From contig JODI01000001.1 of assembly GCA_000720805.1 (NCBI GenBank), positions 186,001 through 250,000 on the forward strand: a stretch of DNA of 64,000 nt, written 5' to 3'. Positions within the stretch are counted from its first letter, which is position 1; each line of letters starts with the position of its first letter. Shown piece after piece: positions 17,208-26,327 of the stretch. The position numbers and the translations under genes were made by a program. This stretch comes from Streptomyces violaceoruber. GTDB lineage: Bacteria; Actinomycetota; Actinomycetes; Streptomycetales; Streptomycetaceae. The notes under the pieces were generated by a model. The model was not told the origin of the DNA. It saw only the letters and a list, made by a program, of their open reading frames with translations, and searched no databases.

Positions 17208-19067
17208 TCACCCGGTGTCGCGGAGCGCGGTCCAGGTGTCGTGGCCCACGATGCCGTCGGCGGCCAGCCCCTCGGCGCTCTGGAAGCTGCGCACCGCGGA
17301 CGCCGTACCAGGGCCGAACTCGCCGTCCGTGCCCGTGCTCCCCACGCCGTAGCCGCGTTTCGTCAGCATGCACTGCACCTGCCGCACTCGTTTGCCGCTG
17401 TCTCCCTGGCGGGTGCGTCCGTTGCCGGCGTAGTACGTGCAGTCGGAGATCCAGGGCGGGGTCGCCGGCTCGGCGGGTGGACTGCTCGTGGCGGTGGTCG
17501 GGTCGGTGGCGGAGCTGGGCTCGACAGCGGGGGCGTCGGACGTGCCGGGGCGGTTCGTCCCGGCGGAGCCGGAGGACTCGGGACGTGGGGTGCCGCCACC
17601 GGTGTGCGCGGCGCCCTCGGCGCTCTTGCTGGCCGCGGCCGTCCGTCGCGAGACGCCGGGGGCGGGCGCGGAGGCGGTCTTGCCAGGCACACCGCCGTCA
17701 CTGCTCGACGCGCCGGCCTCGGGGGGTGCGGCGGTCGCGGGGCTGTCCTCAGGAACGAGCACGAAGATCCCGGCGGCCACCGCGCAGAGGACGACGCCCG
17801 CGGCGACGGCCAGCAGCGGCTTCCTCCGCGTGCGGCCCCGGACACGGGCTCGGTCCTCCGTGGGTAACGGCTCCGGCGGGGTGGCGACGGAGGGGTCCGT
17901 CGCACGCCGGCCCGGCTCCGCCCGAGCGGCCGGGTGCGTCGCCCCCGCCGCGGAAGGACCGCCCGGGGCCGGTGGCTCCGCTCCGGCAGGACCGCCCGGG
18001 GTCGGTGACCCTGCCTCAGGAGGGCCGGCCAGGTGCGGTGGCACCGGTGTCTGCGGATCGACCGGGGTCCGTAAGCGAGCCTTCCGCTCGACGGGGAGGT
18101 GACGCAGCACCTCGAACGCCCGCTGCCTGGCCAGCGCCCTGCCGGCCAGTGGCTCGGGCCAGCCGGCCGTCCCGGCGTGCGCCCCGGCCGCGTCGATCAG
18201 CTCCCGCGGAGTGGGCCGCCGCTCGGGCTCCTTGGCCAGACAGGCGGAGAGCAGCGCACCGAGCGCCGGGTCCGCCGCCGAGATCTCCCCGAGGAGCTCC
18301 CGGTTCGGTTCCTCGAACGCCACCCGGTGCATGACATCGACCCCCGAACCGTCGCCGAACGGAGCACGCCCCGTCGCCGCGTAGACGAGCGTCCCGGCCA
18401 GCGAGAACACGTCGGACCGCGTGTCCGACGTGCCCGTCCTCAGGTGCTCCGGCGACATGTACGCCGGCGTTCCCACCCGGTTGCCCGTTCCGGTGAGGGC
18501 GCTCGCGTCCACGGCCTTGGAGAGACCGAAGTCGATCACGTACGCGCCCCGGACGCACAGCAGCACGTTGGACGGCTTGAGGTCCCGGTGCACGATGCCC
18601 GCGGCCGCGAGGTCGGCCAGCGCCCGCCCCAGCTCCGCCACCAGCCGCCACACCGCGGCGCTCTCCAGGGCCCCGTGCTCCCGCACGGCCTCCGCCAGAT
18701 CGATCCCGGGCAGGTACTCGGTGGCCATCCACAGCAGCTCGTTCTGGAAGCCCGTACCGCACAACGCCGGCGTGTGCGGTGTGCGGACCCGGGCGTGCAC
18801 CGAGGCCTCCCGCTCGAACCGGCGCCGGAAGTTGGCGTCGTCCGCGTACTCCGGCCTGATGACCTTCACCGCGAACAGATCGGGACCGCCGTCGACGGGA
18901 CAGGCCAGATAGACCCGCCCCATGCCGCCGCTGCCGAGCAGCGCCAACGGCAGATAGGGGCCGATCCGGCCCGGCTCGCCGCGGTGCAGGGGTGCGGCAC
19001 CGGTCTGCCGCAGCGCGGCCGACTCGCCTGTGACGGATCCCGATGGCACTGGCCGCTGTTCTGACAC
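17208..19067 (-). CDS. Membrane Ser/Thr protein kinase with external peptidoglycan-binding domain
   Basis: 619 residues from a GTG start. The kinase domain is at about 36-300 with GSGGMG, Lys68 in FAVKVIRP, HRDLKPSNV (160-167) and DFG (179-181), all intact, so it should be active. A proline-rich linker leads to one membrane helix at about 416-437. The external part is a low-complexity Ser/Thr/Pro linker followed by a PG_binding_1-like domain (about 553-617, including RQVQCMLTKRGYG, GEFGPGTASAVRSFQ). Most bacterial kinases of this class sense the wall through PASTA repeats; this one has a different wall-binding module. It probably couples a cell-wall signal to cytoplasmic phosphorylation. Confidence 0.9.
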   Translation of the reverse strand: MSEQRPVPSGSVTGESAALRQTGAAPLHRGEPGRIGPYLPLALLGSGGMGRVYLACPVDGGPDLFAVKVIRPEYADDANFRRRFEREASVHARVRTPHTPALCGTGFQNELLWMATEYLPGIDLAEAVREHGALESAAVWRLVAELGRALADLAAAGIVHRDLKPSNVLLCVRGAYVIDFGLSKAVDASALTGTGNRVGTPAYMSPEHLRTGTSDTRSDVFSLAGTLVYAATGRAPFGDGSGVDVMHRVAFEEPNRELLGEISAADPALGALLSACLAKEPERRPTPRELIDAAGAHAGTAGWPEPLAGRALARQRAFEVLRHLPVERKARLRTPVDPQTPVPPHLAGPPEAGSPTPGGPAGAEPPAPGGPSAAGATHPAARAEPGRRATDPSVATPPEPLPTEDRARVRGRTRRKPLLAVAAGVVLCAVAAGIFVLVPEDSPATAAPPEAGASSSDGGVPGKTASAPAPGVSRRTAAASKSAEGAAHTGGGTPRPESSGSAGTNRPGTSDAPAVEPSSATDPTTATSSPPAEPATPPWISDCTYYAGNGRTRQGDSGKRVRQVQCMLTKRGYGVGSTGTDGEFGPGTASAVRSFQSAEGLAADGIVGHDTWTALRDTG

Positions 19068-19306
19068 GCATCCCCCGAAGTGCTGTTCGCCGTACGCCCG
19101 TTCGTCCCCAAGGGAAGAAGAGGCTAACTCAGCACCGGCGCAGGGTCACGATTTCCGTCATTTACGGGGCGGTTCTGCCGGGAGCGTCAGCTGCGCCACA
19201 GCCGCAGCAGCGGTACGCCTCCATCTGCCCGGCCCCGGCCAGGAGGTCGGCTACGCCGCCACCGACGACCGGGGCGACTCCCGCATCTGGACGACCGGCT
19301 GTCGGG
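19068..19306. other. Intergenic region without a recognised gene
   Basis: About 240 bp between the kinase start and the end of the opp operon. It should hold the kinase promoter. From about 19195 to 19310 one forward frame reads like coding sequence (LHLPGPGQEVGYAATDD, then GDSRIWTTG) with no start and no recognised family, so it may be a small gene remnant. Confidence 0.4.
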
Positions 19307-20386
19307 TCACGCGGTCGTCAGCGGATAGTGGCAGGCGGTCCGGCGGCCGTTGCCCGTCGGGGTGAGCCGGGGACGTTCCAGCGCGCAGAGCTCCCGGGCG
19401 TACGGGCAGCGGGTGCGGAAGGGGCAACCCGTCGGCTTGTCCACGGGGTTGGGCACCTCACCGGTGAGGACGATCCGTTCCCGAGGCGGGCCGTCGGCCA
19501 CCGCACCGCCGTCGTCGATGTCCGGGACCGCGGACAGCAGGGCCTGGGTGTAGGGGTGGTGGGGGGCCTCGTACAGCGCCTCGGTCTCGGCGAGTTCGAC
19601 GATCTCGCCGAGGTACATGACGGCGATCCGGTCGGAGACGTGACGGACCACGCCGAGATCGTGGGCGATGAAGACGTAGGTGAGCGCGAACTCCTCCTGG
19701 AGGTCGGCGAAGAGGTTCAGCACCTGTGCCTGGATCGACACGTCGAGGGCGGACACCGGTTCGTCGGCGACGATCAGCTTCGGGTTCGTGGCCAGCGCCC
19801 GGGCGATGCCGATGCGCTGGCGCTGGCCGCCGGAGAACTCGTGCGGGTACCGGTCCAGATGCCCGGCCGCCAGCCCTACGACGTCGAAGAGCTCGGCGAC
19901 CCGGCGGCGGACCGCGGCCCCGTCCCCGTAGCGGTGCACCAGCAGGGGCTCCGCCACGATGTCCCCGGCCCGGCGGCGGGGGTTGAGGGAGGCCTGCGGG
20001 TCCTGGAAGACCAGCTGCATCCCGGGGCGTACCGGCCGCAGTCGGCGCATGGACAGCGTGCTGATGTCCTGACCGTCGAAGTCGACCCGGCCGCCGGTGA
20101 GTTCGGTGAGCCGGACCAGGCAGCGGCCGAGGGTGGACTTGCCGCAGCCCGACTCGCCGACGATGCCGAGGGTTTCCCCGGCACGCACCTCCAGGGACAC
20201 ACCGTCCACGGCGCGCAGCACCCTGCGCCGGCGGGCGAGTCCGTCCGCCCGCAACAGGTAGTGCTTGGTGACGTCCGTGGCCCGCAGCAGTACGTCGCCG
20301 TCGGGCCGGGCGCCCCCGGCGTCGTCCGCCCCGTCGGGCCGGGCGTCCCCGGTGCCGTCCGCCGCCGCGATGTTCTGCGCCGTCAC
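19307..20386 (-). CDS. Oligopeptide/dipeptide ABC transporter ATP-binding protein (OppF/DppF type)
   Basis: 359 residues. Walker [10 protein letters not shown], signature [15 protein letters not shown] and Walker B LIVADEP are present, plus the C-terminal oligopeptide-HPY extension with its Cys cluster ([12 protein letters not shown]). It is the last gene of the operon and overlaps oppD by 4 bp (20383-20386). With OppD it powers peptide import. Confidence 0.93.
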   Translation of the reverse strand: MTAQNIAAADGTGDARPDGADDAGGARPDGDVLLRATDVTKHYLLRADGLARRRRVLRAVDGVSLEVRAGETLGIVGESGCGKSTLGRCLVRLTELTGGRVDFDGQDISTLSMRRLRPVRPGMQLVFQDPQASLNPRRRAGDIVAEPLLVHRYGDGAAVRRRVAELFDVVGLAAGHLDRYPHEFSGGQRQRIGIARALATNPKLIVADEPVSALDVSIQAQVLNLFADLQEEFALTYVFIAHDLGVVRHVSDRIAVMYLGEIVELAETEALYEAPHHPYTQALLSAVPDIDDGGAVADGPPRERIVLTGEVPNPVDKPTGCPFRTRCPYARELCALERPRLTPTGNGRRTACHYPLTTA

Positions 20387-21441
20387 GCTCTCGCCTCCTT
20401 CTCCATGTCAGGTCCCGTGCCAGGCCCCTCGGCCGCCGCCGCCCGTGCCGTCAGGCGCAGCGAGCCGCGGTCGTCCGGAGGCAGCCAGCAGGCGTCGCGA
20501 TGGCCCGCGTCGCCGTTGCCCGCGGCCAGCGCGGGCAGCTCGGCGCAGCGGTCGTGCCGCAGCCGGCAGCGCGGCGCGAACGCGCACCCCGGCGGAAGCG
20601 CGCCCGGAGAGACCGGCACGCCCGCGATGGTGGGCAGCCGCCGCAGCCGGGCACCGCCGACCCGCGGCACCGAGTCGAGCAGACCCCAGGTGTACGGGTG
20701 CCGCGGTCCGTGGAACACCGCCCGGCGCGGGCCCTCCTCGGCCGCCCGGCCGCCGTACATGACCAGGACCCGGTCGGCGATCTGCGAGATCACCCCCATG
20801 TCGTGGGTGATGAGCACGACCGCCGATCCGCGCCCGTTGAGTTCGCGCATCAGGTCGAGGATCTGTGCCTGCACGGTCACGTCGAGGGCCGTGGTCGGTT
20901 CGTCGGCGATCAGCAGGGCGGGGTCGCAGGACAGGGCCATCGCGATGACCGCGCGCTGGCGCATGCCGCCGGAGAACTCGTGCGGGTACGCGTTCACCCG
21001 CGAGGCCGCGTCCGGGATGCCGACGTCCGACAGGAGCCGTACCGCCCGCGCCCGGGCCTCCCGCCGGGACACCCGGTCGTGGGCCCGGATCTGCTCGGCG
21101 ATCTGCCAGCCGACCGTGTACACGGGGGTGAGCGCGGTCATCGGATCCTGGAAGACCATGGCGATCTCCCGGCCCCGTACCGCACGCATCTCCTTGTCGG
21201 GGAGCGCGAGGAGGTCGCGGCCCCGGAAGCGGACCTCGCCCGACACCGTCACGTTCGGGTTGGTCAGCAGCCGCAGCACGGCCAGCATCGACACGCTCTT
21301 GCCGGAGCCCGACTCGCCCACCACCCCCAGGATCTCCCCGGGCGCCACCGAGAGGGACAGGCCGTCGACGGCGGTGACGGAGCCCTGGCGGGTGCGGAAC
21401 GACACCCGCAGGTCACGTACGTCCAGCAGGGGTTCAGGCAT
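20383..21441 (-). CDS. Oligopeptide/dipeptide ABC transporter ATP-binding protein (OppD/DppD type)
   Basis: 352 residues: Walker [11 protein letters not shown], signature [15 protein letters not shown], Walker [14 protein letters not shown], and the C-terminal HPY-type extension ([14 protein letters not shown]). It overlaps oppB upstream by 8 bp and oppF downstream by 4 bp, so the genes are cotranslated. Confidence 0.93.
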   Translation of the reverse strand: MPEPLLDVRDLRVSFRTRQGSVTAVDGLSLSVAPGEILGVVGESGSGKSVSMLAVLRLLTNPNVTVSGEVRFRGRDLLALPDKEMRAVRGREIAMVFQDPMTALTPVYTVGWQIAEQIRAHDRVSRREARARAVRLLSDVGIPDAASRVNAYPHEFSGGMRQRAVIAMALSCDPALLIADEPTTALDVTVQAQILDLMRELNGRGSAVVLITHDMGVISQIADRVLVMYGGRAAEEGPRRAVFHGPRHPYTWGLLDSVPRVGGARLRRLPTIAGVPVSPGALPPGCAFAPRCRLRHDRCAELPALAAGNGDAGHRDACWLPPDDRGSLRLTARAAAAEGPGTGPDMEKEARA

Positions 21442-22402
21442 GGCGGGCCCTCGGGTCGAGTCGCGCGTACAGGATGTCCACCAGGGCGTTGGCGAGGACC
21501 ACGAAGAACGCCGCGTACAGCACGGTCCCCATGATCACGGGCAGGTCCAGGTTCTGCAGGGCGTCAAAGGTGAGCTTGCCGATGCCGGGCAGACCGAAGA
21601 CGACCTCGGTGAGCAGCGCGGCGCCGCCCACCAGCGCCCCGAAGTCCAGACCGAACAGCGACACGATGGGGATGAGGGAGCAGCGCAGGGCATGGCGGAC
21701 CAGGATGCGCCGCTCCGACAGGCCCTTGGCGCGGGCCGTGCGGACGTAGTCCTCGCCCAGCGCGGTGACGACCTCGCCACGCAGCAGCCGGGCGTAGATC
21801 CCGGCGTACAGCAGCGCCAGGGTCAGCCAGGGGAAGAGCATGTGCAGCGCCCACTGGCCCGCGTCCTGGCTCAGGCCGACGTATCCCGGTGGCGGCACCC
21901 AGGAGAACACCGAGTCGTGCAGCTGCTTCTGGGTGATGAGATTGACGACCTCACCGAGCCAGTACGCCGGCAGGGAGACGCCGACCACGCCGACGAGCAT
22001 GATCAGCGGGTCGGCGGCCTTGCCGCGCAGGGCCGCCGCGGCCGTACCCATGATGATGCCGGCCGTCATCCAGATCAGCGCCGCGCCGATGACGAGCGAC
22101 AGGGTGACCGGGGTGGCCTGCAGGATCTGGGGGATGACCTTGGAGCCCCGGTTGACGAACGACTCCAGGTCCCGGTCGACCAGCAGGTGACGCATCATCA
22201 GCAGATAGCGGACCGGCATCGGCCGGTCGAGTCCGAAGGAGTGCCGTACCTGGGCGAGCGTGGCCGGGTCGGCGTTGCGTCCCGCGATGCGGGCCGCGGG
22301 GTCGACGCCCGGGGTGGCGAAGAAGATCAGGAACACCAGCACGCTGATCGCGAACATCACCAGCAGGGCCGAGCCGAAGCGCTTGAGGGCGAACTGGAGC
22401 AT
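21434..22402 (-). CDS. Peptide ABC transporter permease (OppB/DppB type)
   Basis: 322 residues with six membrane segments and the family N terminus (FALKRFGSALLVMFAISVLVF). The permease EAA-like loop is seen around YVRTARAKGLSERRILVRHALR. It pairs with the OppC-type protein encoded just upstream. The order here (A, C, B, D, F) is less common than A, B, C, D, F. Confidence 0.93.
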   Translation of the reverse strand: MLQFALKRFGSALLVMFAISVLVFLIFFATPGVDPAARIAGRNADPATLAQVRHSFGLDRPMPVRYLLMMRHLLVDRDLESFVNRGSKVIPQILQATPVTLSLVIGAALIWMTAGIIMGTAAAALRGKAADPLIMLVGVVGVSLPAYWLGEVVNLITQKQLHDSVFSWVPPPGYVGLSQDAGQWALHMLFPWLTLALLYAGIYARLLRGEVVTALGEDYVRTARAKGLSERRILVRHALRCSLIPIVSLFGLDFGALVGGAALLTEVVFGLPGIGKLTFDALQNLDLPVIMGTVLYAAFFVVLANALVDILYARLDPRARHA

Positions 22403-22408
22403 GGCCGG

Positions 22409-23434
22409 TCACACCCCTCCGCGCAGTCGGGCACCCGGGTCGAGCGCGTCGCGCACGCCGTCGCCGAGGACGTTGAGTGCCGCCGTGGTCAGGGCGATCA
22501 GCAGGCCGGGGGCGATGGTGACGGCGGGGCGGGTGTAGAGCAACCCCAGGCCATCCTCGATGATCGTGCCCCAGCTGGCGTCCGGCGGCTGGACACCGAC
22601 GGACAGGAAGGACAGCGCCGACTCGGTGAGCATCGCCAGCGCGGTCATCAGCGGGACGAAGACGATCGCCGTGGGCAGCACGTTCGGCAGCACTTCCCGG
22701 CGCAGGATGCGGAGGGTAGGGGCGCCGGAGCCGACGGCCGCGTGGATGTACTCCTTGTTGCGCAGCACCAGCACCTGGCCGCGCAACGGCCGGGCGATGT
22801 ACGGCACGTAGATCGCCGCGATGATCGTGACGGGCAGCCACAGGCTCCCCGCGTCCACGGCGAGCGGCCCCAGACGCAGCCCGTTGGTGAGCAGGACGAC
22901 CGACAGACAGATGGCCAGCAGGTACACCGGGAACGCCCAGATGACGTCCAGGATCCGGGAGATGACCGCGTCCACGACACCTCCCGCGTACCCGGCGACC
23001 ACTCCTACGGCCGTACCGAGGACGCACGTGAGCAGGGCCGCCGTGAACCCGATGAACAGGCTGGTACGGCCGCCGTACAGCAGGCGGGCCATCACGTCGC
23101 GGCCCTGGTTGTCGGCGCCGAGGAAGTAGTGGGCCGGGTCCCACGTGGGGCCGATGGGCGTGACGCCGAGGCCGAGGCCGGTGCTGCTCGGGGTCAGCAC
23201 CGGCACGGTCCTGCCGTTGACGACCGTGGTGCCGGAGACATGGGACTGGAACGGATCGGTGTGGGCGATGTGGCCGGCGTACAGCGGCGCGCACAGGACC
23301 GCCACCACGACGATGAGCAGGACGACGGCCGCGGCCAGCGCCGACCTGTTGCGCACCAGGTCGGCGGCGGCCGTCCGCCAGGGGCCCGGCGAGCGCCGGG
23401 CCTCGGTCGACGGAGCGGGGAGCGTGCGGCTCAT
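22409..23434 (-). CDS. Peptide ABC transporter permease (OppC/DppC type)
   Basis: 341 residues from the ATG at 23434, which overlaps the binding-protein stop in an ATGA junction; the longer open frame upstream runs inside that gene. It has the OppC N-terminal helix and large loop (GPTWDPAHYFLGADNQGRD), and HAAVGSGAPTLRILRREVLPN is the EAA-like loop. Six membrane segments are expected. Confidence 0.92.
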   Translation of the reverse strand: MSRTLPAPSTEARRSPGPWRTAAADLVRNRSALAAAVVLLIVVVAVLCAPLYAGHIAHTDPFQSHVSGTTVVNGRTVPVLTPSSTGLGLGVTPIGPTWDPAHYFLGADNQGRDVMARLLYGGRTSLFIGFTAALLTCVLGTAVGVVAGYAGGVVDAVISRILDVIWAFPVYLLAICLSVVLLTNGLRLGPLAVDAGSLWLPVTIIAAIYVPYIARPLRGQVLVLRNKEYIHAAVGSGAPTLRILRREVLPNVLPTAIVFVPLMTALAMLTESALSFLSVGVQPPDASWGTIIEDGLGLLYTRPAVTIAPGLLIALTTAALNVLGDGVRDALDPGARLRGGV

Positions 23435-25155
23435 TTGACCCACATCTGCCCGACGAGCATGTAGAACTGCTTGCTGAACTGGTAGTTGCCGACCCGCTTC
23501 GACGTGAAGTCGATCAGCTTCGGGTTGATCAGCGGGACGACCGGGGACTGGGCCATCAGCTCCTGGTCGATGGTGCCCCACTGCTGGTCGGCGCTCTTCT
23601 GGTCGGTCTGCGCGGTCTTCAGCGCGGTCTGCATCTTCGCGTCGATGCCCTTGTCGCAGAACCCGGCGATGTTGATGCTGGAGTCACTGCCGGGGTGGTA
23701 CGAGGCGCAGGACAGCAGCACGTTGAGGAAGTCGGAGGCCGCCGGATAGTCCTGGTACCAGGACGTCAGCGCCAGCTGCACCTTGTTCTTGGTGTTCTGG
23801 ATGTACGTGAACTGGATGTTCCCCGACAGCGGCTTGAGCTTCGCCTTGTAGCCGAGCTGGGTGAGCAGGCTCTGCAGGTACTGCCCGATCGATTTGTTGA
23901 CGTCGTCGTCCTGGACGACGATGCCGACCTCCTGCCCCGCCGTACCGGACTGCTTCACCAGCTGCTTGGCCTTGGCCAGGTCCGCGGCCGACCAGGTCGT
24001 GCCACCGCCCTTGGTGTAGGCGCACGTGTCGACGTGGCCGGGGAAGCCCGCCGGCAGGATCGTGCACGCGGGAGAGGCAAGGTTCTTGCCGCCGTACAGC
24101 CGCACCACGGCGGACCGGTCGACGGCCCAGTTGATCGCCTGGCGGGCCAGCTTGTTGTTGAACGGGGCCATGTTGACGTTCAGCGTCGCGTACCAGAACG
24201 CGGTCAGCGGGTTCACATGCGCCTGGGAGGCGTACTTGGTGCCGATCTCGTTCAGCCGGTCGGCGGGCGGCGGATCGTACATCCAGTCCGCCTGACCGTT
24301 CTGGACGGCGGTGACCTCGGACTCCACGGTCTGCCCGAAGGCGTAGTCGATGACGTCGGGATAGCCCTGGGGCTCGGCGTCCCTCGACCACTCCTTGAAG
24401 TGCGGGTTGCGGACCAGCTTCAGCGCCCGGTTCGGGTCGTAGGAGGCGGCCATGTAGGGGCCGGTCGTCGGCAGCGGCGTGGTGCCGGCGTCCTTCGCCG
24501 GCGAGTCCTTCGGTACGACGCTGGCGTGCGGGACGGCCAGCTTGTACGGGAACTCCGAGTCCGGGGCGATGAGGTTGACGGTGACGGTGTTGGCCGTCGC
24601 GTCACCGGTTACACCTCCCTTGAGCGTGCAGGAGGCAGGCGTCTTCAGACAGGCGTCGGCGCCGACGATGCCGTTGTAGAACGTGCCTGCGGTGGGACTG
24701 GAGACCTTGAAGATGCGCTGGAAGGACGCCACCACGTCGTCGGTCGTCAGGGCCTTGCCGTTGGAGAAGGTGACGCCCTTGCGGAGCGTGAAGGTGTACG
24801 TCTTGCCGCCGTTGGTCACCTTCGGCATCGCCGCCGCGAGGTCCGGGACGACGGTGAACGACTGCTGGCCGCCGACCTTCTTGAACGAGAGCAGCCCGTC
24901 GTACATGGACTGGTACAACTGCCAGTACTGGAGCGTGTAGTTGACCTGCGGGTCGAAGCTGCCCGCGGCCGCGTGGGCGACGAGCTTCAGCGTGCCGCCC
25001 TTGTGCTGCGGCTGGAACGCGGCGGAACCGGAACCCGACGTGGACGCGGTCGGGCCGGAGGAGGAGCCGTTGTCGGAGGACGAACAGGCGGCGGCGGTCA
25101 GGGCGAGGACAACGGTGGCGGCGGCGACCGCGCTGCGTCTTGTGGTGCGGGACAT
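23431..25155 (-). CDS. Peptide-binding lipoprotein (OppA/DppA, SBP family 5)
   Basis: 574 residues. Signal peptide with lipobox LTAAAC at about residues 19-24, then a Ser/Gly linker. The family-5 fold is clear: FTLRKGVTFSNGKALTTDDVVASFQRIF, GPYMAASYDPNRALKLVRNPHF and AINWAVDRSAVVRLYGG. It captures peptides outside the membrane. The gene follows the iminopeptidase gene by 22 bp on the same strand. Confidence 0.93.
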   Translation of the reverse strand: MSRTTRRSAVAAATVVLALTAAACSSSDNGSSSGPTASTSGSGSAAFQPQHKGGTLKLVAHAAAGSFDPQVNYTLQYWQLYQSMYDGLLSFKKVGGQQSFTVVPDLAAAMPKVTNGGKTYTFTLRKGVTFSNGKALTTDDVVASFQRIFKVSSPTAGTFYNGIVGADACLKTPASCTLKGGVTGDATANTVTVNLIAPDSEFPYKLAVPHASVVPKDSPAKDAGTTPLPTTGPYMAASYDPNRALKLVRNPHFKEWSRDAEPQGYPDVIDYAFGQTVESEVTAVQNGQADWMYDPPPADRLNEIGTKYASQAHVNPLTAFWYATLNVNMAPFNNKLARQAINWAVDRSAVVRLYGGKNLASPACTILPAGFPGHVDTCAYTKGGGTTWSAADLAKAKQLVKQSGTAGQEVGIVVQDDDVNKSIGQYLQSLLTQLGYKAKLKPLSGNIQFTYIQNTKNKVQLALTSWYQDYPAASDFLNVLLSCASYHPGSDSSINIAGFCDKGIDAKMQTALKTAQTDQKSADQQWGTIDQELMAQSPVVPLINPKLIDFTSKRVGNYQFSKQFYMLVGQMWVK

Positions 25156-25177
25156 CCGGGGAACTCCCGTCGGAGGA

Positions 25178-26074
25178 TCAGTCGGTGGAGTCGAGAAAGG
25201 AGCCCACGACCCGGAGGAAGAGCTCCTCCTCCTCGACGTGCGGCATGTGGCTGGAGTGCTCGAAGAAGTGCCAGCGCACGTCGGGGACGTGGTCGGCGAA
25301 GGGCTTGACGGTCTCGGGAGTCGCCTCGTCGTACCGTCCGGACACCAGCAGGGTCGGCGCCTCGATCAGATGCAGCCGGTCGATGACCGACCAGTCCTTC
25401 AACGTCCCGACGACATGGAACTCGTTGGGCCCGTTCATCGTGTGGTACACGGTCGGATCGGCCTCGATGTTGTCCCAGGTGGCCTGCACCTCCGGCGGGT
25501 TGGGGACCAGACGGCACACATGGCGCTCGTTGAAGACCTGCTCGGCGGCCCGGTAGTCCGGGTGGTCCGTGGTTCCGGCCGTCTCATGGGCCAGCAGAGT
25601 GTGCTGCACCTGCGGCGGCAGCGCCTCCCGCAGCTCGTGCGCCGCCGCCAGCCACAGCTCCATGGAGGCGGGGGAGTCGGCGATGACCAGGCCGCGCAGG
25701 CCGGGCGGCCGGCGTACGGCGTGCTCGGCGGCCAGCATGCCGCCCCAGGACTGGCCGAGGAGGTGGTAGCCGTCGGCGATGCCCAGCGTCTTGAGCAGGC
25801 AGTCCAGTTCGTCGAGGAAGAGCTGGACGGTCCAGAAGTCGGCGCCCTGGTCGGGCAGGTGGGTGGACCGTCCGGTGCCGACCTGGTCGTAGTGCACCAC
25901 CGGGCGGCCCTGCCGGGCGATGCCCGCGATGCTCAGCGTGTAGTCGTGACCGGCGCCGGGCCCGCCGTGCAGGACGACCAAGGGCGTCCTGCCCGGTTCG
26001 CCCGTGATCCGGTACCAGGTGGACCAGCCGTTGAAGTCGACGGTTCCGGTGTGGTTCGGTTCGGGGATCGCCAC
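25178..26074 (-). CDS. pip: Proline iminopeptidase (alpha/beta hydrolase, S33)
   Basis: 298 residues from a GTG with GGGAGG 7 nt upstream. Oxyanion motif HGGPGAGHDY, nucleophile Ser in GQSWGG, acid in the SGRYDEATP region and His in SSHMPHVEEEE make a complete triad. No signal peptide, so it is cytoplasmic. It removes N-terminal proline from peptides. As first gene of the pip-opp operon it would process the peptides imported by the transporter. Confidence 0.9.
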   Translation of the reverse strand: MAIPEPNHTGTVDFNGWSTWYRITGEPGRTPLVVLHGGPGAGHDYTLSIAGIARQGRPVVHYDQVGTGRSTHLPDQGADFWTVQLFLDELDCLLKTLGIADGYHLLGQSWGGMLAAEHAVRRPPGLRGLVIADSPASMELWLAAAHELREALPPQVQHTLLAHETAGTTDHPDYRAAEQVFNERHVCRLVPNPPEVQATWDNIEADPTVYHTMNGPNEFHVVGTLKDWSVIDRLHLIEAPTLLVSGRYDEATPETVKPFADHVPDVRWHFFEHSSHMPHVEEEELFLRVVGSFLDSTD

Positions 26075-26161
26075 GGGGAAGCCTCCCAGACCGGCCGGAA
26101 ATCAGCCGACCTCTGTCTGAAACGAGATGGGTGTGACGGATGGATGAGATAGTGAAGGGGT

Positions 26162-26186
26162 AAAAGGTCAGCGCACAAGACCTTTT
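26162..26186. promoter_or_regulatory. Perfect 8-bp inverted repeat between divergent pip and fadR-type genes
   Basis: AAAAGGTC at 26162-26169 and GACCTTTT at 26179-26186, separated by 9 nt. It is the only AT-rich stretch between the divergent genes, 88 bp upstream of pip, and fits an operator for the adjacent GntR/FadR regulator. Confidence 0.55.
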
Positions 26187-26327
26187 GATCGGGGCGGGGC
26201 AAGACGTAACGGCGAGTTCACGTGGCCCCCGCGCGTTTACAGAGGCGTCGCTTGCTGGGGAGGACTCCTGACATCCGTATCTGAGTCACCGGAACCCGAG
26301 TCACGGGAACGTGAAGCGCCGGAGCCC

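Noticed and set aside
19043..23464. Forward open frame of nearly 1500 codons
   Set aside because: Antisense to four opp genes with complete motifs; no ribosome-binding site or domain.
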